Positions 7,468-15,812 are shown, counted from the first letter of the stretch. The stretch: DNA of 33,433 nucleotides from an uncultured Oscillospiraceae bacterium (GCA_934565615.1 CAKTIH010000006.1:1-33433); one strand, 5' to 3'. Translations and numbers: made by a program. Notes: a model not told the origin generated them from the letters alone.

Positions 7468-7620
7468 TTGACACGTTAAAATATAAATAATTATACAGAA
7501 CTTCCGCGCCGGCAGCGCCCAAAGTGCATAAACTCCGGGGCGATCCCGATAATATGCATACCAAATCGAGAAACCGGTTTACATTACAAAAATGCGCGAC
7601 GGTCATTAGCTTTTTTCATC
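7468..7620 (+). other. Gene-free stretch with a possible small-RNA transcription unit
   Basis: Between rplL and the next promoter there is no coding frame. TTGACA (7468-7473), 18-nt spacer, TATACA (7492-7497) resembles a sigma-A promoter, although the nearest gene has its own better promoter at 7664. Downstream, TGCATA and TATGCA (near 7527 and 7554) flank CGGG/CCCG, making a small two-step hairpin, and a TTTTTT run lies near 7611. An independent small RNA is possible but weakly supported. Confidence 0.25.
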
Positions 7621-7663
7621 ACAAATGCCGGTGAAAAATTGGCGCTTTAAATTGCTGAAGTCC

Positions 7664-7692
7664 TTGACATTACTGCTGGCAGTTGTTATAAT
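7664..7692 (+). promoter_or_regulatory. Consensus sigma-A promoter, transporter/amidohydrolase operon
   Basis: TTGACA (7664-7669), 17-nt spacer, TATAAT (7687-7692): a perfect consensus. The ~70-nt leader after it contains a small hairpin (CGGCA-CGTC-TGCCG) and the AAAGGAGG ribosome site. Confidence 0.9.
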
Positions 7693-7767
7693 ACCAGCAT
7701 ATTTATTCATACGGTACGGCACGTCTGCCGGCGTAGAATAAATAAAGAGAAAAAGGAGGAACAATAT

Positions 7768-8991
7768 ATGTACAACTTTGCACTGGCGTTCGTTCTGTGC
7801 GCCGTAGCCTACCTGATAGGCGATGCAGTGTCCATCCTGACCAAGGCATGGGTCCCCTCCGTGTTTGTCACGGCGATCGTTCTGCTGATTGGTTATTGGA
7901 CAGTTCTGCCTGCGGAGCTTATTTCCGACTCCAAGCTGATCCCATTCGGCAGCACCATCGGCATCTATCTCCTCATCACCCACATGGGCACCATCATCAG
8001 CCTCAAGCAGCTGGGTGAACAGTGGAAGACCATCGTCGTCTGCCTTGCTGGTCTGGCGGGTATGTGCCTCGCCTGCTGGCTCGTCTGCATTCCCATCATT
8101 GGTAGGGAATTCGTCGTTGCCGGTCTGCCTCCTCTCACCGGCGGCATCGTCGCAGCTGTCACCATGCAGACTGCCGCAGCCGAGAAGGGGCTCGAGGCCG
8201 CAGCTCTATTTGCAATAGCCATGTACTGCGTGCAGGGCTTTGCAGGCTACCCCCTCACCGCTCTCTGCCTCCAGCTCGAAGGCAAGAAGCTCCTTAAGAA
8301 GTTCCGCTCCGGCGAAGTCTACGTCAGCGAAGCTGCTGAAGAGAACGCTGTCGAGAAGGCAAACGAGCTCGAAGCCGGCACTGCAAACAAGGCGAAGAAG
8401 AAGCTCATCCCCGAGCTGCCTGAGAAGTGGAACGGCCCTGTTATGATCTTCCTCAAGCTCGGTATCGTTGCTTGGCTCGCAACCATGCTCGGCACCATCG
8501 CATTCCCCGGCATCGGCAAGATCTCCGGCGCTGTCTGGGCTCTCGTCCTCGGCGTTCTGGGCACCACCATCGGCTTCCTCGATGTCAACTCCCTCAACAA
8601 GGCCAACTCCTACGGCATCGTTATGTTTGCTCTGATGATGTACGTTTTCGACGGCCTGAAGACTGCTACCCCCGCAATGCTCGGTTCCGTTATCGGCCCG
8701 ATGCTCCTCCTCATCGTTGTCGGTGTTATCGGCATGGCTATCTTTGAGTTCATCGCTGCAAAGCTCCTCAAGATTGACTTCTGCCTCGCTCTGGCAAACG
8801 GCCTGACCGCTCTCTACGGCTTCCCCCCCAATGCCATCATCACCGAGAACACCTGCAAGGCTCTGGGCGAGACCAAGGAAGAGTTCGATTACCTCATGGG
8901 CGAAATGTACCCCAGCATGATCGTCGGCGGCTTCACCACCGTCACTATCACCTCCGTTATCATCGCAGGCCTGTTCACCAACCTGTTCTGA
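7768..8991 (+). CDS. Multi-pass membrane transporter of unassigned family
   Basis: 407-aa integral membrane protein. Hydrophobic segments form two halves of about five or six helices joined by a charged loop (about residues 175-220, rich in Lys/Glu), the architecture of secondary carriers such as Na+/glutamate or hydroxycarboxylate symporters. The motif GLPPLTGGIVAAVTMQTAAA in the first half and ALYGFPPNAIITENTC in the second look like re-entrant substrate loops. I cannot name the family with confidence. The start ATG has AAAGGAGGAAC upstream. It is the first gene of an operon with M20 amidohydrolases and a cysteine desulfidase, which suggests uptake of an N-acyl amino acid, small peptide or cysteine derivative (inference). 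Confidence 0.8.
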   Translation: MYNFALAFVLCAVAYLIGDAVSILTKAWVPSVFVTAIVLLIGYWTVLPAELISDSKLIPFGSTIGIYLLITHMGTIISLKQLGEQWKTIVVCLAGLAGMCLACWLVCIPIIGREFVVAGLPPLTGGIVAAVTMQTAAAEKGLEAAALFAIAMYCVQGFAGYPLTALCLQLEGKKLLKKFRSGEVYVSEAAEENAVEKANELEAGTANKAKKKLIPELPEKWNGPVMIFLKLGIVAWLATMLGTIAFPGIGKISGAVWALVLGVLGTTIGFLDVNSLNKANSYGIVMFALMMYVFDGLKTATPAMLGSVIGPMLLLIVVGVIGMAIFEFIAAKLLKIDFCLALANGLTALYGFPPNAIITENTCKALGETKEEFDYLMGEMYPSMIVGGFTTVTITSVIIAGLFTNLF

Positions 8992-9015
8992 TTCGGTATT
9001 CTACTTAGTTTAACG

Positions 9016-9047
9016 GCTGCGCCGCGTATGCAGATATGCGGCGCAGC
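9016..9047 (+). repeat. Intergenic hairpin without T-run
   Basis: GCTGCGCCGCGTAT (9016-9029) pairs with ATATGCGGCGCAGC (9034-9047), with one G-U pair and a 4-nt loop. No T-run follows, so it more likely stabilises or processes the mRNA between transporter and amidohydrolase than ends it. Confidence 0.65.
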
Positions 9048-9109
9048 TTAAGCAGTATTTATTCATCTGCAATGACGCCGCGCATGCGACGGAAAAGGAA
9101 GGGCATATT

Positions 9110-10291
9110 ATGAACATCAAGGAAACTGCTCAGAAGTACAGCGACTACATCATCGAGACCCGCAGATACCTCCACATGCACCCTGAACTCAGCACCAAGG
9201 AATATGAAACCAGCAAGTTCGTCCAGTCCGAACTTGATAAGATAGGCGTGCCTTACGTACAGTGTGGTCTTGAGACCGGCGTACTGGCCACCATAAAGGG
9301 CGGCAAGCCCGGCAAGACCATCCTCATCCGCGGCGACATGGACGCTCTTCCGGTCCCCGAGGAGAACGATCTGCCCTACAAGTCCACCGTTGACGGCGTT
9401 ATGCACGCCTGCGGCCACGATACCCATACCGCTATGATGCTCACCGCCGCCCACATCCTCAACGATGTCAAGGACGAGCTGTGCGGCACCGTTAAGCTCG
9501 CGTTCCAGCCCTCTGAGGAGACTGCTCAGGGCGCTCCCTCCATGATCGAAAACGGCGCAATGGAAGGCGTTGACGCTGTTTACGGCCAGCATATCTGGAC
9601 TCAGGTCCCCACCGGCAAGGTCGCTTTCGCGGCCGGCCCGAGAATGGCCTCCGCAGGTCAGTTCGAGATTTGGGTGCAGGGCAAGGGCGGCCACGGTGCA
9701 GAGCCCCACAACTGCCATGACGCAGTCACATGCTGCGCAGCGATCGTGAACTCCCTCCAGACCATCGTTTCCCGCGAGTACAGACCCATTGATGCCGCCG
9801 TCTGCACGGTCGGCCGCATGGACGTCGGCACCCGCTGGAACGTCATCGCCGACAGCGGCTACCTCGCCGGTACCACCCGCTGCTTCGACAGACAGGTCTT
9901 TGCCGAGTTCCCCGAGCGCATCGAGCGCATCGTAAAGGGCACCTGCGAAGCATACAGATGCACCTACAAGACCAAGTACACCACCCTCACTACGCCCACT
10001 GTCAACCATCCCTACATGGCTGATATCATTGACGGCGCCTGCAAGAAGATCTACGGCGACGATGACAGCTACAAGATCGCCTTCGACCCGACCACCGGCG
10101 GCGAGGACTTCTGCTTCTTCATCGATGCTGCTCCCGACCAGATGGGGGCTATTGCGCTCGTCGGCTGCGGCTGCGAAGCAAAGGACACCTTCCAGGCTCA
10201 CCATAGCCCGAAGTTTAAGGTTGACGAGGATGCTCTGCTCAACGGCGCTTGTCTGTACTGTCAGGTAGCGGCAGACTTTCTTAATAAGTAA
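9110..10291 (+). CDS. M20 family metallo-amidohydrolase (first of three)
   Basis: Predicted cytoplasmic binuclear-metal hydrolase that removes an acyl or aminoacyl group from an amino acid or peptide (HipO/AbgB/IAA-amino-acid hydrolase group). 393 aa. Metal/catalytic landmarks: RRYLHMHPELS (18-28), RGDMDALPV (74-82), HACGHDTH (99-106) and the general-base pair SEE (135-137); GGEDFCFF near the C-terminus. No signal peptide. About 60 aligned N-terminal positions closely resemble the next gene, so the two are tandem paralogues. The Shine-Dalgarno AAGGAAGG is modest. Substrate unknown. Confidence 0.9.
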   Translation: MNIKETAQKYSDYIIETRRYLHMHPELSTKEYETSKFVQSELDKIGVPYVQCGLETGVLATIKGGKPGKTILIRGDMDALPVPEENDLPYKSTVDGVMHACGHDTHTAMMLTAAHILNDVKDELCGTVKLAFQPSEETAQGAPSMIENGAMEGVDAVYGQHIWTQVPTGKVAFAAGPRMASAGQFEIWVQGKGGHGAEPHNCHDAVTCCAAIVNSLQTIVSREYRPIDAAVCTVGRMDVGTRWNVIADSGYLAGTTRCFDRQVFAEFPERIERIVKGTCEAYRCTYKTKYTTLTTPTVNHPYMADIIDGACKKIYGDDDSYKIAFDPTTGGEDFCFFIDAAPDQMGAIALVGCGCEAKDTFQAHHSPKFKVDEDALLNGACLYCQVAADFLNK

Positions 10292-10297
10292 TCTTAC

Positions 10298-10334
10298 GGG
10301 GCGGCATAACGAATAGTTGTGCCGTCCCCTTTTT
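10298..10334 (+). terminator. Terminator-like hairpin inside the operon
   Basis: GGGGCGGCATAAC (10298-10310) pairs with GTTGTGCCGTCCCC (10316-10329), with one bulged T and a G-U pair, over a 5-nt loop, then TTTTT. It lies between two amidohydrolase genes and probably gives partial termination. Confidence 0.75.
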
Positions 10335-10364
10335 GATTAGAAATTCTATAAAGGAGGGGCTTTT

Positions 10365-11540
10365 ATGGACATTAAAGCTCTGGCACAAAAGTACGAACCC
10401 TATATTATCGAGCGCAGGAGATACTTCCACGCGCATCCCGAGCTCAGCTTCAAGGAGTGGGACACCACCAAGGCTCTCGTCGCGGAGTTTGAGAAGATGG
10501 GTATGGAGATCCAGACCTTCCCCGATTATCCCGGCCTGATCGCCACTCTCGACACCGGCAAGCCCGGCCGCACCGTCATGCTGCGCGCCGATATCGACGC
10601 TCTGCCCGTCAAGGAAGGCACCGGCCTTGAGTTCGCTTCCCAGAACGAGGGCGTCATGCATGCCTGCGGCCACGATAACCACATGGCCATGCTGCTCGGC
10701 GCGGCACACATCCTGCTCGAGAAGAAGGACGAGCTCAAGGGCAAGGTCAAGTTCCTGCTCCAGTCCGGTGAGGAAATGGCCTGCGGCGCAAAGTACTATG
10801 TCGATCACAACATCCTCGACGGCGTTGACGCTATCTTCGGCCAGCATATCTGGGGCACTCTGGACGCTCCCTATGTCTGCGTTGCCGCCGGCAACCGCAT
10901 GGCCTCATGCGATAACTTCACCATCCGCGTCAAGGGTCTCCAGTCCCACGGCTCCGCCCCTCAGGACGGTCATGATGCCATCGTCGCCGCTTCCGCGATA
11001 GTCATGGCTCTCCAGACCTACGTCAGCCGCAAGAATAACCCGGTCAATCCTCTGGTCGTCACCGTCGGCAAGTTCCACGGCGGCAGCATGTACAACATCA
11101 TCTGCCCCGATGTAGAGCTCGTCGGCACCATCCGTACCTACTCCCGCGAGCTGAGACACGACCTTGAGGCCGACCTCAACAAGATCATCAAGAGCACCGC
11201 CGAGGCGCACGACTGCACCGCCGAGCTGGAGTTCAGCCCGATGCTCCCCGCCGTCATCAACGAGGATCACGAGCTCAACGAGATCGCGCAGAACGCCGCT
11301 CTCAAGCTGTTCGGACCCGAGGGCGTCAATAATGAGATGCCGCCTCTCATGGGCAGCGAGGACTTCGCGCTCTTCATGGAGAAGATCCCCGCGTTCTTCG
11401 CCTTCATCGGCTCCAGAAACGTCGAAAAGGGACTCATCTACACCAACCACAACGAGAAGTACACCGTCGACGAATCCGTCCTCTGGCGCGGCTCCGCTCT
11501 CACCGCCCAGTTCGCTTACGACTTCCTGAACAACAAGTAA
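10365..11540 (+). CDS. M20 family metallo-amidohydrolase (second of three)
   Basis: 391 aa, same fold and predicted chemistry as its upstream neighbour. Landmarks: RRYFHAHPELS (18-28), RADIDALPV (74-82), HACGHDNH (99-106), the SGEE pair near 136-137, and MGSEDFALF toward the C-terminus. AAAGGAGGGG lies just before the ATG. The shared opening pattern MxIKxxAQKYxxYIIExRRY with the first copy marks a tandem duplication followed by divergence, which suggests related but different substrates. The CyuA-type gene follows after 54 nt. Confidence 0.9.
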   Translation: MDIKALAQKYEPYIIERRRYFHAHPELSFKEWDTTKALVAEFEKMGMEIQTFPDYPGLIATLDTGKPGRTVMLRADIDALPVKEGTGLEFASQNEGVMHACGHDNHMAMLLGAAHILLEKKDELKGKVKFLLQSGEEMACGAKYYVDHNILDGVDAIFGQHIWGTLDAPYVCVAAGNRMASCDNFTIRVKGLQSHGSAPQDGHDAIVAASAIVMALQTYVSRKNNPVNPLVVTVGKFHGGSMYNIICPDVELVGTIRTYSRELRHDLEADLNKIIKSTAEAHDCTAELEFSPMLPAVINEDHELNEIAQNAALKLFGPEGVNNEMPPLMGSEDFALFMEKIPAFFAFIGSRNVEKGLIYTNHNEKYTVDESVLWRGSALTAQFAYDFLNNK

Positions 11541-11594
11541 TAAGAACGTAACCCACTACGCCGAAAAATACACACAGACAGAAGGAGTATCATA

Positions 11595-12869
11595 ATGGAT
11601 AAGAAAGTATACGACAACTATGTAAAACTGCTCCATGATGAACTCACAATGGCGACAGGCTGTACCGAGCCCATTGCCATCGCGTATGCCGGCGCGAAAC
11701 TTCGCGAGGTGCTCGGTGACATACCTGAGCACTGTACGGTATATTGCAGCGGGAACATCGTGAAAAACGTCATGGCCGTCACCGTCCCGAATTCGGGCGG
11801 CGCGCGCGGCATTGACACTGCCGCTCTGCTCGGCATCATCGGCGGCGACGCGTCCAGAGTCTTGGACGTACTCCATTCCGTAAGCGACGAGGACATTGCC
11901 CTTATGCACAAGATGGTCGCGGATCACTGCTGTGACTGCGAGCTGGTCGAGGGTGTGGCGAATCTCTATATCCGCATCGAGGCGAACAAGGGCGACCAGA
12001 CCGCTCTCGTCGAGATAAAGGACTACCACAGCAACATCACCCGCATTGAGAAAAACGGCGAGGTCATCTATGACGCGGCCCAGGCAAAACAGGAAGGCAC
12101 CGCCCCCGCGTCTGCCGACAAGAGCCTGCTGAACGTCCGCGATATCTATGATTTCGCAAACGAGGTCAATCTTGACGATGTGCGCGAGGTGCTTGAGAAC
12201 CAGATCAAGTGCAACAGCGCCATCGCCGAGGAAGGGCTCAAGAACCCGTGGGGCGCCGAAGTCGGCCGCACCATCGCCGAGGAGTCCAGCTCTCTCGTCG
12301 ACCGCGCCCGCGCCTACGCCGCCGCCGGTTCCGACGCGAGAATGAACGGCTGCGCAATGCCTGTTGTCATCAACTCCGGCAGCGGCAACCAGGGCATCAC
12401 CGTCTCCATGCCGGTGCTTGTCTACGCAAGGGAGTATAAGATCCCCGAGGACAAGATGCTGCGCGCTCTTGCGCTCTCGAACCTCATCTCCCTGCATGAG
12501 AAGCGCTACATAGGCAGCCTCTCCGCGTACTGCGGCGCGACCAGCGCGGCGACCGGCGCGGCCTGCGGCATTGCCTACATGCTCGGCGGCAGCTATGAGG
12601 ACGTCTGCGGCATCATCACCAATACCATCAACACAACCGGCGGCATGGTCTGCGACGGGGCGAAGAGCTCCTGCGCCTCAAAGATCGCGACGGCGGTCGG
12701 CATGGCTCTGCTCGCTATGGACATGAGCGAGAAAGGCAGAGTATTTAAGCCCGGCGAGGGTCTTGTCGAGGATAACGTCGAGGAGACCATCGAAAGCGTC
12801 GGCCGCATGGGCCGCGAGGGCATGAAGAGCACCGATGTTGAGATCCTCAAGATCATGCTCGGCAAATAA
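11595..12869 (+). CDS. cyuA: L-cysteine desulfidase, CyuA/UPF0597 family
   Basis: Predicted 4Fe-4S, PLP-independent enzyme that splits L-cysteine into pyruvate, ammonia and sulfide; the family is related to the alpha domain of L-serine dehydratase. 424 aa. Visible family features: MATGCTEPIAIAYAGA near the N-terminus (C23), INSGSGNQGIT (about 259-269), SLSAYCGATSAATGAACG (C313, C324) and MVCDGAKSSCASK (C353, C360), the cysteines expected to hold the cluster. GAAGGAG precedes the ATG. In an operon behind a transporter and two amidohydrolases it points to cysteine, or a compound that releases it, as end substrate. L-serine or another beta-substituted amino acid is possible. Confidence 0.88.
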   Translation: MDKKVYDNYVKLLHDELTMATGCTEPIAIAYAGAKLREVLGDIPEHCTVYCSGNIVKNVMAVTVPNSGGARGIDTAALLGIIGGDASRVLDVLHSVSDEDIALMHKMVADHCCDCELVEGVANLYIRIEANKGDQTALVEIKDYHSNITRIEKNGEVIYDAAQAKQEGTAPASADKSLLNVRDIYDFANEVNLDDVREVLENQIKCNSAIAEEGLKNPWGAEVGRTIAEESSSLVDRARAYAAAGSDARMNGCAMPVVINSGSGNQGITVSMPVLVYAREYKIPEDKMLRALALSNLISLHEKRYIGSLSAYCGATSAATGAACGIAYMLGGSYEDVCGIITNTINTTGGMVCDGAKSSCASKIATAVGMALLAMDMSEKGRVFKPGEGLVEDNVEETIESVGRMGREGMKSTDVEILKIMLGK

Positions 12870-12891
12870 GGCGTCATATTAAACAAGCGCA

Positions 12892-12934
12892 CGGCGTTCT
12901 GCCCCCGCAAAGAGGGGACAGAACGCCGATTTTT
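12892..12934 (+). terminator. Terminator after cyuA
   Basis: CGGCGTTCTG (12892-12901) pairs with CAGAACGCCG (12919-12928), continued by CCCC/GGGG past one bulged A, followed by ATTTTTAT. Confidence 0.9.
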
Positions 12935-12966
12935 ATCGTAAAAGTGCATATAAATTCAAAGAATGC

Positions 12967-12995
12967 TTGCACATATCAAACAAATGGAATATACT
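12967..12995 (+). promoter_or_regulatory. Probable sigma-A promoter for the third amidohydrolase
   Basis: TTGCAC (12967-12972), 17-nt spacer, TATACT (12990-12995). The -10 is good and the -35 weak. It stands between a terminator and the gene, so a promoter is needed here. Confidence 0.5.
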
Positions 12996-13029
12996 CTACA
13001 ACAGTGAAAGAGATTGGGGGGAACCTGAA

Positions 13030-14235
13030 ATGTTCAAAGAAACAGTCGAAAAATACTATCCCGAAATGAAAGCCATCCGCGAGGATCTCCACCGCCATCC
13101 GGAGCTTTCGTATAAAGAAGAGAGAACCAGCGCTTTCATTATGGAGAAGCTGAAGGAATACGGCGTTGACTCTGTCGAGCGCACATGGATGACCGGCCTT
13201 GTCGCGCTGATAAAGGGCGACAAGGGCGAGGGCAAGTGCATCGCTATCCGCGCCGATATGGACGCTCTGCCTGTCACCGAGGAGACCGGCGTTGAGTTCG
13301 CGTCCGAGAACGAGGGCGTCATGCACGCCTGCGGCCACGATATGCACATCACCATCCTGCTCACCGCCGCGCGCATCCTCTGCGAGAACAGAGACAAGTT
13401 CCCCGGCAGCGTGAAGCTCATCTTCCAGCCCGCCGAGGAAGCCGCGAACCCGAACGACACCACCGGCGGTGCGATGCACATGGTCGAGTACGGCTGCATG
13501 GAGAACCCGCATGTCGATGCGATCATCGCCCTGCACATGAACCCCGCGACGCCTGACCATAACTGCCAGTTCGCCATCAAGAAGGGCGTCATCACAAGCG
13601 GCTTTGATATCTACCGCTTCGATGTCCACGGCAAGACCGCGCACGGCTCCCAGCCGCAGAACGGCAACGACGCTATCCTTGCGCTCAGCCAGCTGATCGT
13701 CCTGCTCCAGCAGGTCGTCTCCCGCAATACCGATCCTCTCAAGACCGCCATCCTCTCCGTCGGCACCATCAGCGGCGGCAGCCGTGTCAACATCATTCCT
13801 GACTACGCCACCGCGGGCGGCTGCTTTAGATACTATGACAACGAGACCGCCAAGGTCATCCGCGAGAACACCTTTGCCATCGCAAAGGGCGTCGAGACGC
13901 TCTCCGGCTGCAAGGTCGATGTTCAGGCACTCACCGGCTATGCCTGCGTTGAGAACGATGACAAGCTCATCGACCTCATCAGCGAGACCCTCACCGAGGA
14001 GCTCGGCGAGAACAGCGTCGTCTGGCTGGACGAGCCCGCCTCCGGTTCCGAGGACTTCAGCTACTATGGCCTGTCTACCGGCACGCCTGCCGCGCTCATG
14101 TGGCTCAACTGCGAGCAGTACACCGGCGAGGAGACCTACGCCCTGCACAGCTCCAAGTGCATCTTCAAGCCCGAAGCCATCAAGGCCGGTGCGGAAGGCT
14201 TTGTTAGCATCGCAATCAAGTACCTCAACAGCTGA
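13030..14235 (+). CDS. M20 family metallo-amidohydrolase (third of three)
   Basis: 401-aa relative of the two preceding amidohydrolases, with the same landmarks: DLHRHPELSYKEE, RADMDALPV (74-82), HACGHDMH (99-106), a PAEEAANPND base region and SGSEDFSYYG near the end. It has its own promoter and a different N-terminus (MFKETVEKYYPEM), so it is a more distant paralogue under separate control. Start ATG 13030 is preceded by GGGGGGAA; in-frame TTG 12967 lies in the promoter and is rejected. The insertion around PNDTTGGAMHMVEYG and absence of a signal peptide fit a cytosolic N-acyl amino acid hydrolase. Confidence 0.9.
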   Translation: MFKETVEKYYPEMKAIREDLHRHPELSYKEERTSAFIMEKLKEYGVDSVERTWMTGLVALIKGDKGEGKCIAIRADMDALPVTEETGVEFASENEGVMHACGHDMHITILLTAARILCENRDKFPGSVKLIFQPAEEAANPNDTTGGAMHMVEYGCMENPHVDAIIALHMNPATPDHNCQFAIKKGVITSGFDIYRFDVHGKTAHGSQPQNGNDAILALSQLIVLLQQVVSRNTDPLKTAILSVGTISGGSRVNIIPDYATAGGCFRYYDNETAKVIRENTFAIAKGVETLSGCKVDVQALTGYACVENDDKLIDLISETLTEELGENSVVWLDEPASGSEDFSYYGLSTGTPAALMWLNCEQYTGEETYALHSSKCIFKPEAIKAGAEGFVSIAIKYLNS

Positions 14236-14250
14236 AAACCGGTTATATAA

Positions 14251-14287
14251 AAAAAGCTCCCAAAGCCACAGGCTTTGGGAGCTTTTT
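14251..14287. terminator. Bidirectional terminator between convergent genes
   Basis: AAAAAGCTCCCAAAGCC (14251-14267) pairs perfectly with 14271-14287 over a 3-nt loop; A- and T-runs on the two sides serve both the + strand amidohydrolase and the - strand EFR1 gene. Confidence 0.93.
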
Positions 14288-14299
14288 TGCGTCTATTTA

Positions 14300-15082
14300 T
14301 CAGTCGATGTGTATGACCTTCTGGCAGAGGTCGGCAGCGGAAACATTGGGGTTGTGGTAGCGCTCGCGCTTGACGGTCGCGCCGCCCATGTTTATCGCCT
14401 GCTTCGGGCAGTACTGCAGGCAGCTCAAGCAGCCGATGCAGTTCGTGCCGATGCTGGCCCTGCCGTTCACAATGCTGATGTTCCCGCGCGGGCAGAGCCT
14501 TGCGCACTGGCCGCAGCCGACGCAGTCGCCGGTCACGGTCATCTTCGCGGCCTTCTTGCCCGAGAGCATCGGCCATGCCTTCGCTTCGAGGGCGTTCACG
14601 GGATTCGACAGGGGACGGCCGTTGAGGTGCTTGACGTAGAGAACGTCGTCCGCGATCTTTGCCGCCAGCTTCTCAGAGCGCTCCTGCGCCCTCGAAGCGT
14701 CGAGCATCGGCAGCATCAGGGTGTGCGGCATGAGCCATATGCAGGAGCACTGGTGGGATATACCCGCCCAGTAATCCAGCGGCACGATGTCATTGATCTT
14801 CGCCATACCCACGCCGGGATAGCCTGCGTAGCTCACGACGCCGAAGGTGTAGCTCTCGGGATCGACGCGCAGCTCGGAGACGAACTTCTCCACATCGCCG
14901 GGCAGCCCGCCCGCGTAGCAGGGGAACACGAAGCCGACGCGCTTTGCCCCGCGCACATCCTTCACCTCAGGCTCCGCGCGCATCATGACAATGTCTGTGT
15001 CGCCAAGGCGCTTTGCGATGTTCTTTGCGATGTCGAGACAGTTGCCGCTGCCGGAATAACAGAATATAACGTTTTTGCTCAT
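14300..15082 (-). CDS. EFR1-type flavodoxin-ferredoxin fusion protein
   Basis: Predicted electron carrier or flavin reductase joining a flavodoxin-like FMN domain to a two-cluster ferredoxin. 260 aa. N-terminus IFCYSGSGNCLDIAKNIAKRL is the FMN phosphate loop; GFVFPCYAGGLP is the next flavodoxin loop. The C-terminal third has GDCVGCGQCARLCP and TNCIGCLSCLQYCP, two CxxCxxCxxxCP motifs for [4Fe-4S] clusters. This organisation is the EFR1 (ferrodoxin) family of anaerobes. AAGGAGGAG lies before ATG 15080-15082. Own promoter at 15125-15153. Partner unknown; the nearby hydrogenase-like gene is a possible one. Confidence 0.85.
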   Translation of the reverse strand: MSKNVIFCYSGSGNCLDIAKNIAKRLGDTDIVMMRAEPEVKDVRGAKRVGFVFPCYAGGLPGDVEKFVSELRVDPESYTFGVVSYAGYPGVGMAKINDIVPLDYWAGISHQCSCIWLMPHTLMLPMLDASRAQERSEKLAAKIADDVLYVKHLNGRPLSNPVNALEAKAWPMLSGKKAAKMTVTGDCVGCGQCARLCPRGNISIVNGRASIGTNCIGCLSCLQYCPKQAINMGGATVKRERYHNPNVSAADLCQKVIHID

Positions 15083-15124
15083 TTGTACTCCTCCTTGTGA
15101 AAATATTACCTATCCACTGCCGCT

Positions 15125-15153
15125 ATTATATAACGCAAAATTGTTCCGGGCAA
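15125..15153 (-). promoter_or_regulatory. Sigma-A promoter for the EFR1 gene
   Basis: On the minus strand, TTGCCC (15153-15148), 17-nt spacer, TATAAT (15130-15125). Confidence 0.75.
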
Positions 15154-15190
15154 TATACAAAGAATAAAATTTTGTATCACGCGGAGGGAT

Positions 15191-15234
15191 AAAAACGACG
15201 CTGCCCATATCCACACATAGGCGCCGCCGCTTTG
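15191..15234 (-). terminator. Terminator of the dCMP deaminase gene
   Basis: On the minus strand a long imperfect hairpin begins a few bases after the stop: AAAGCGGCG... pairs through a bulge and several G-U pairs with ...CGTCGTTT, the inner part being GCCTATG with TATGGGC, then a TTTTT run (15195-15191). Confidence 0.55.
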
Positions 15235-15237
15235 TAT

Positions 15238-15720
15238 TCAGAATGAGAATATCGAGTCGTCGTTCTCGACCCAGTCGCTCACGGGGATCGTGCGGTACTC
15301 GGTCGGGGTCACGCGGATGATGACCCGGTCTATCCCGGCGTTTATGATCTGCCTCTTGCACATTGAGCAGCTCATCGCGTCGGAGAGCAGCTCATTTGTC
15401 GCGGCGTCGCGCCCGACGAGATAGAGCGACGCGCCTATCATGTCCTGCCGTGAGGCGGAGATGATCGCGTTTGCCTCGGCGTGGACGGAGCGGCAAAGCT
15501 CATAGCGCTCGCCTGAGGGGATCCTCAGCGTCTCGCGTGTGCAGGTGCCGAGGTCTGAACAGTTGCGTCTGCCGCGCGGTGCACCGTTATAGCCGGTGGA
15601 AATGATCTCGTCATTGCGCACGATTATCGCGCCGTATTTGCGGCGCAGGCAGGTGGAGCGCTCAAGCACGGCATCGGCAATGTCGAGGTAATAGTTCTGC
15701 TTGCTTGTCCTGTTGTCCAT
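15238..15720 (-). CDS. dCMP deaminase family protein
   Basis: Zinc-dependent cytidine-type deaminase, most like deoxycytidylate deaminases, which convert dCMP to dUMP for thymidylate synthesis. 160 aa. Zinc site: HAEANAI (H80, catalytic E82) and SCSMCKR (C118, C121), plus the extra structural cysteines of the dCMP deaminase group (C54, C60, C76). TGYNGAPRG is the nucleotide-binding loop. GGAGGA precedes the ATG, and a sigma-A promoter lies at 15772-15800. A ComEB-type deaminase is the same family. Confidence 0.88.
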   Translation of the reverse strand: MDNRTSKQNYYLDIADAVLERSTCLRRKYGAIIVRNDEIISTGYNGAPRGRRNCSDLGTCTRETLRIPSGERYELCRSVHAEANAIISASRQDMIGASLYLVGRDAATNELLSDAMSCSMCKRQIINAGIDRVIIRVTPTEYRTIPVSDWVENDDSIFSF

Positions 15721-15771
15721 GGCGTGTCCTCCGGACGGATGTATATTCGCTCCATACGCGGAGCCATATTA

Positions 15772-15800
15772 AATATACAATACCCGGCGGGGCGCGTCAA
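15772..15800 (-). promoter_or_regulatory. Sigma-A promoter for the dCMP deaminase gene
   Basis: Minus strand TTGACG (15800-15795), 17-nt spacer, TATATT (15777-15772). Confidence 0.8.
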
Positions 15801-15812
15801 GTGAACAGCTTA

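Noticed and set aside
13784..15100. Long + strand open frame across the end of the third amidohydrolase and the EFR1 gene
   Set aside because: It crosses a perfect bidirectional terminator and overlaps two well-supported genes; the translation is Ser/Pro/Arg-rich shadow sequence.
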